Assembly: GCA_964580905.1 (NCBI GenBank) | Contig: CAZOLR010000042.1 | Span: forward strand, 1 to 14,279 | Length of the DNA: 14,279 nucleotides | Source: G041228335 sp964580905 | Lineage (GTDB): Bacteria; Pseudomonadota; Alphaproteobacteria; Puniceispirillales; UBA1172 | Direction of reading: 5' to 3' | In this document: in pieces, positions 13,877-14,279 of the stretch | How positions within the stretch are numbered: the first letter of the stretch is position 1 | How the letters are laid out: each line of letters starts with the position of its first letter | The notes under the pieces: model-generated | Seen by the model: only the letters and a program-made list of their open reading frames with translations | The model's database searches: none | Told to the model about the DNA's origin: nothing | Position numbers and translations under genes: made by a program

Positions 13877-14279
13877 TTAATGGTCGTCTTCGGGCAGAAT
13901 CTGGTTCAGCACGACGGACAGGAAAGCCGCCGGCAAGAGCCCGGAAGCCAGCAGGATCTGCGCTGTCTGGGGCAGATGCTGCAAGGCTTTGGGTTCCAGA
14001 TGCAGGCCGAGACCAAAGGCAAGAGACAGCGCAAGGATCATCATGTTCCGGCGTGACCAGTTCACATCAGCGAGCATATTGGTGCCCGCCGCCGCAACCA
14101 TGCCGAACATCACAATCACCCCGCCACCCAGTACCGAGATCGGCATCGCGGCAATGATCGCACCGATCTTGGGCACGAGACCACAGAGGATGAGGAAAAC
14201 AGCGCCGGTGGTGACAACGGCCCGGGACATGACGCCGGTCATGGAAATCAGCCCGACATTCTGGCTGAAGGACGTGTTG
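13877..14279 (-). CDS. NCS2-family purine (xanthine/urate) permease, C-terminal part
   Basis: This is the 3' end of a nucleobase:cation symporter-2 transporter in the inner membrane, which imports xanthine, urate or related purines with protons. The frame runs off the right edge. The visible 133 residues start with NTSFSQNVGLISMTGVMSR, containing the QN-G-TGV-SR stretch of the NCS2 signature that forms part of the substrate site. Hydrophobic helices follow (AVVTTGAVFLILCG, PISVLGGGVIVMFGMV, MMILALSLAFGLGL, ILLASGLLPAAFLSVVL) with a short hydrophilic tail ending PEDDH. The SQNVGL form resembles urate/xanthine carriers of the PucJ/UacT type more than uracil permease UraA, but specificity is not fixed by sequence. 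It is transcribed toward the deaminase and followed by two hairpins. Confidence 0.92.
   Translation of the reverse strand, partial: NTSFSQNVGLISMTGVMSRAVVTTGAVFLILCGLVPKIGAIIAAMPISVLGGGVIVMFGMVAAAGTNMLADVNWSRRNMMILALSLAFGLGLHLEPKALQHLPQTAQILLASGLLPAAFLSVVLNQILPEDDH

Noticed and set aside
1..14279. Mobile elements, tRNAs, CRISPR arrays or phage attachment sites
   Set aside because: Reading through the window showed no transposase or integrase, no repeat-spacer pattern, no cloverleaf-like tRNA and no long terminal repeats; the gene content reads as ordinary chromosome.

Overview
The window looks like chromosomal DNA from a moderately GC-rich proteobacterium, most likely an alphaproteobacterium. 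This rests on the look of the proteins and on the xdhABC and cytochrome c-fused puuD arrangement; I could not run a taxonomic search. There are no rRNAs, tRNAs, insertion sequences, prophage genes or CRISPR arrays. Coding density is high and no gene-free stretch exceeds about 205 bp.

Layout. Positions 1-350 hold the 3' end of clpB, closed by a hairpin-plus-T-run terminator. A free-standing TerB-like protein follows (553-996). Next is a two-gene unit of a carboxymuconolactone decarboxylase-family protein and an aldehyde dehydrogenase (1098-2927), preceded by a palindrome resembling a LacI-family operator. Thymidine kinase (2989-3576) runs head-on into a cyclopropane-fatty-acyl-phospholipid synthase on the minus strand, seven bases apart.

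From 4965 to the end the window is a purine catabolism locus. uraD (minus) and uraH (plus) diverge from a 117-bp spacer that carries an inverted repeat. Downstream of uraH come xdhA, xdhB, xdhC, puuD and allA. Their gaps are at most 21 bp, and xdhB and xdhC share an ATGA overlap, so they form one probable operon (5637-12441). Facing it are an 8-oxoguanine deaminase (12438-13790) and the 3' end of an NCS2 purine permease (13877 to the edge). A strong intrinsic terminator stands between these two, only 11 bases before the deaminase start codon.

Pathway. The permease imports a purine. XdhAB, matured by XdhC, oxidises hypoxanthine and xanthine to urate, and the deaminase converts 8-oxoguanine to urate. 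PuuD oxidises urate to 5-hydroxyisourate at the membrane and passes electrons to its own cytochrome c domain. UraH hydrolyses 5-hydroxyisourate to OHCU, and UraD decarboxylates that to S-allantoin. AllA splits ureidoglycolate to glyoxylate and urea. The enzymes between allantoin and ureidoglycolate (allantoinase, allantoicase or allantoate amidohydrolase) and any dedicated regulator are not in the window.

I found no wholly new system. The parts worth a second look are regulatory: the terminator against the deaminase start, the shared TGTGAT/ATCACA half-sites on both sides of uraD, and the LacI-like operator at the decarboxylase/dehydrogenase pair.
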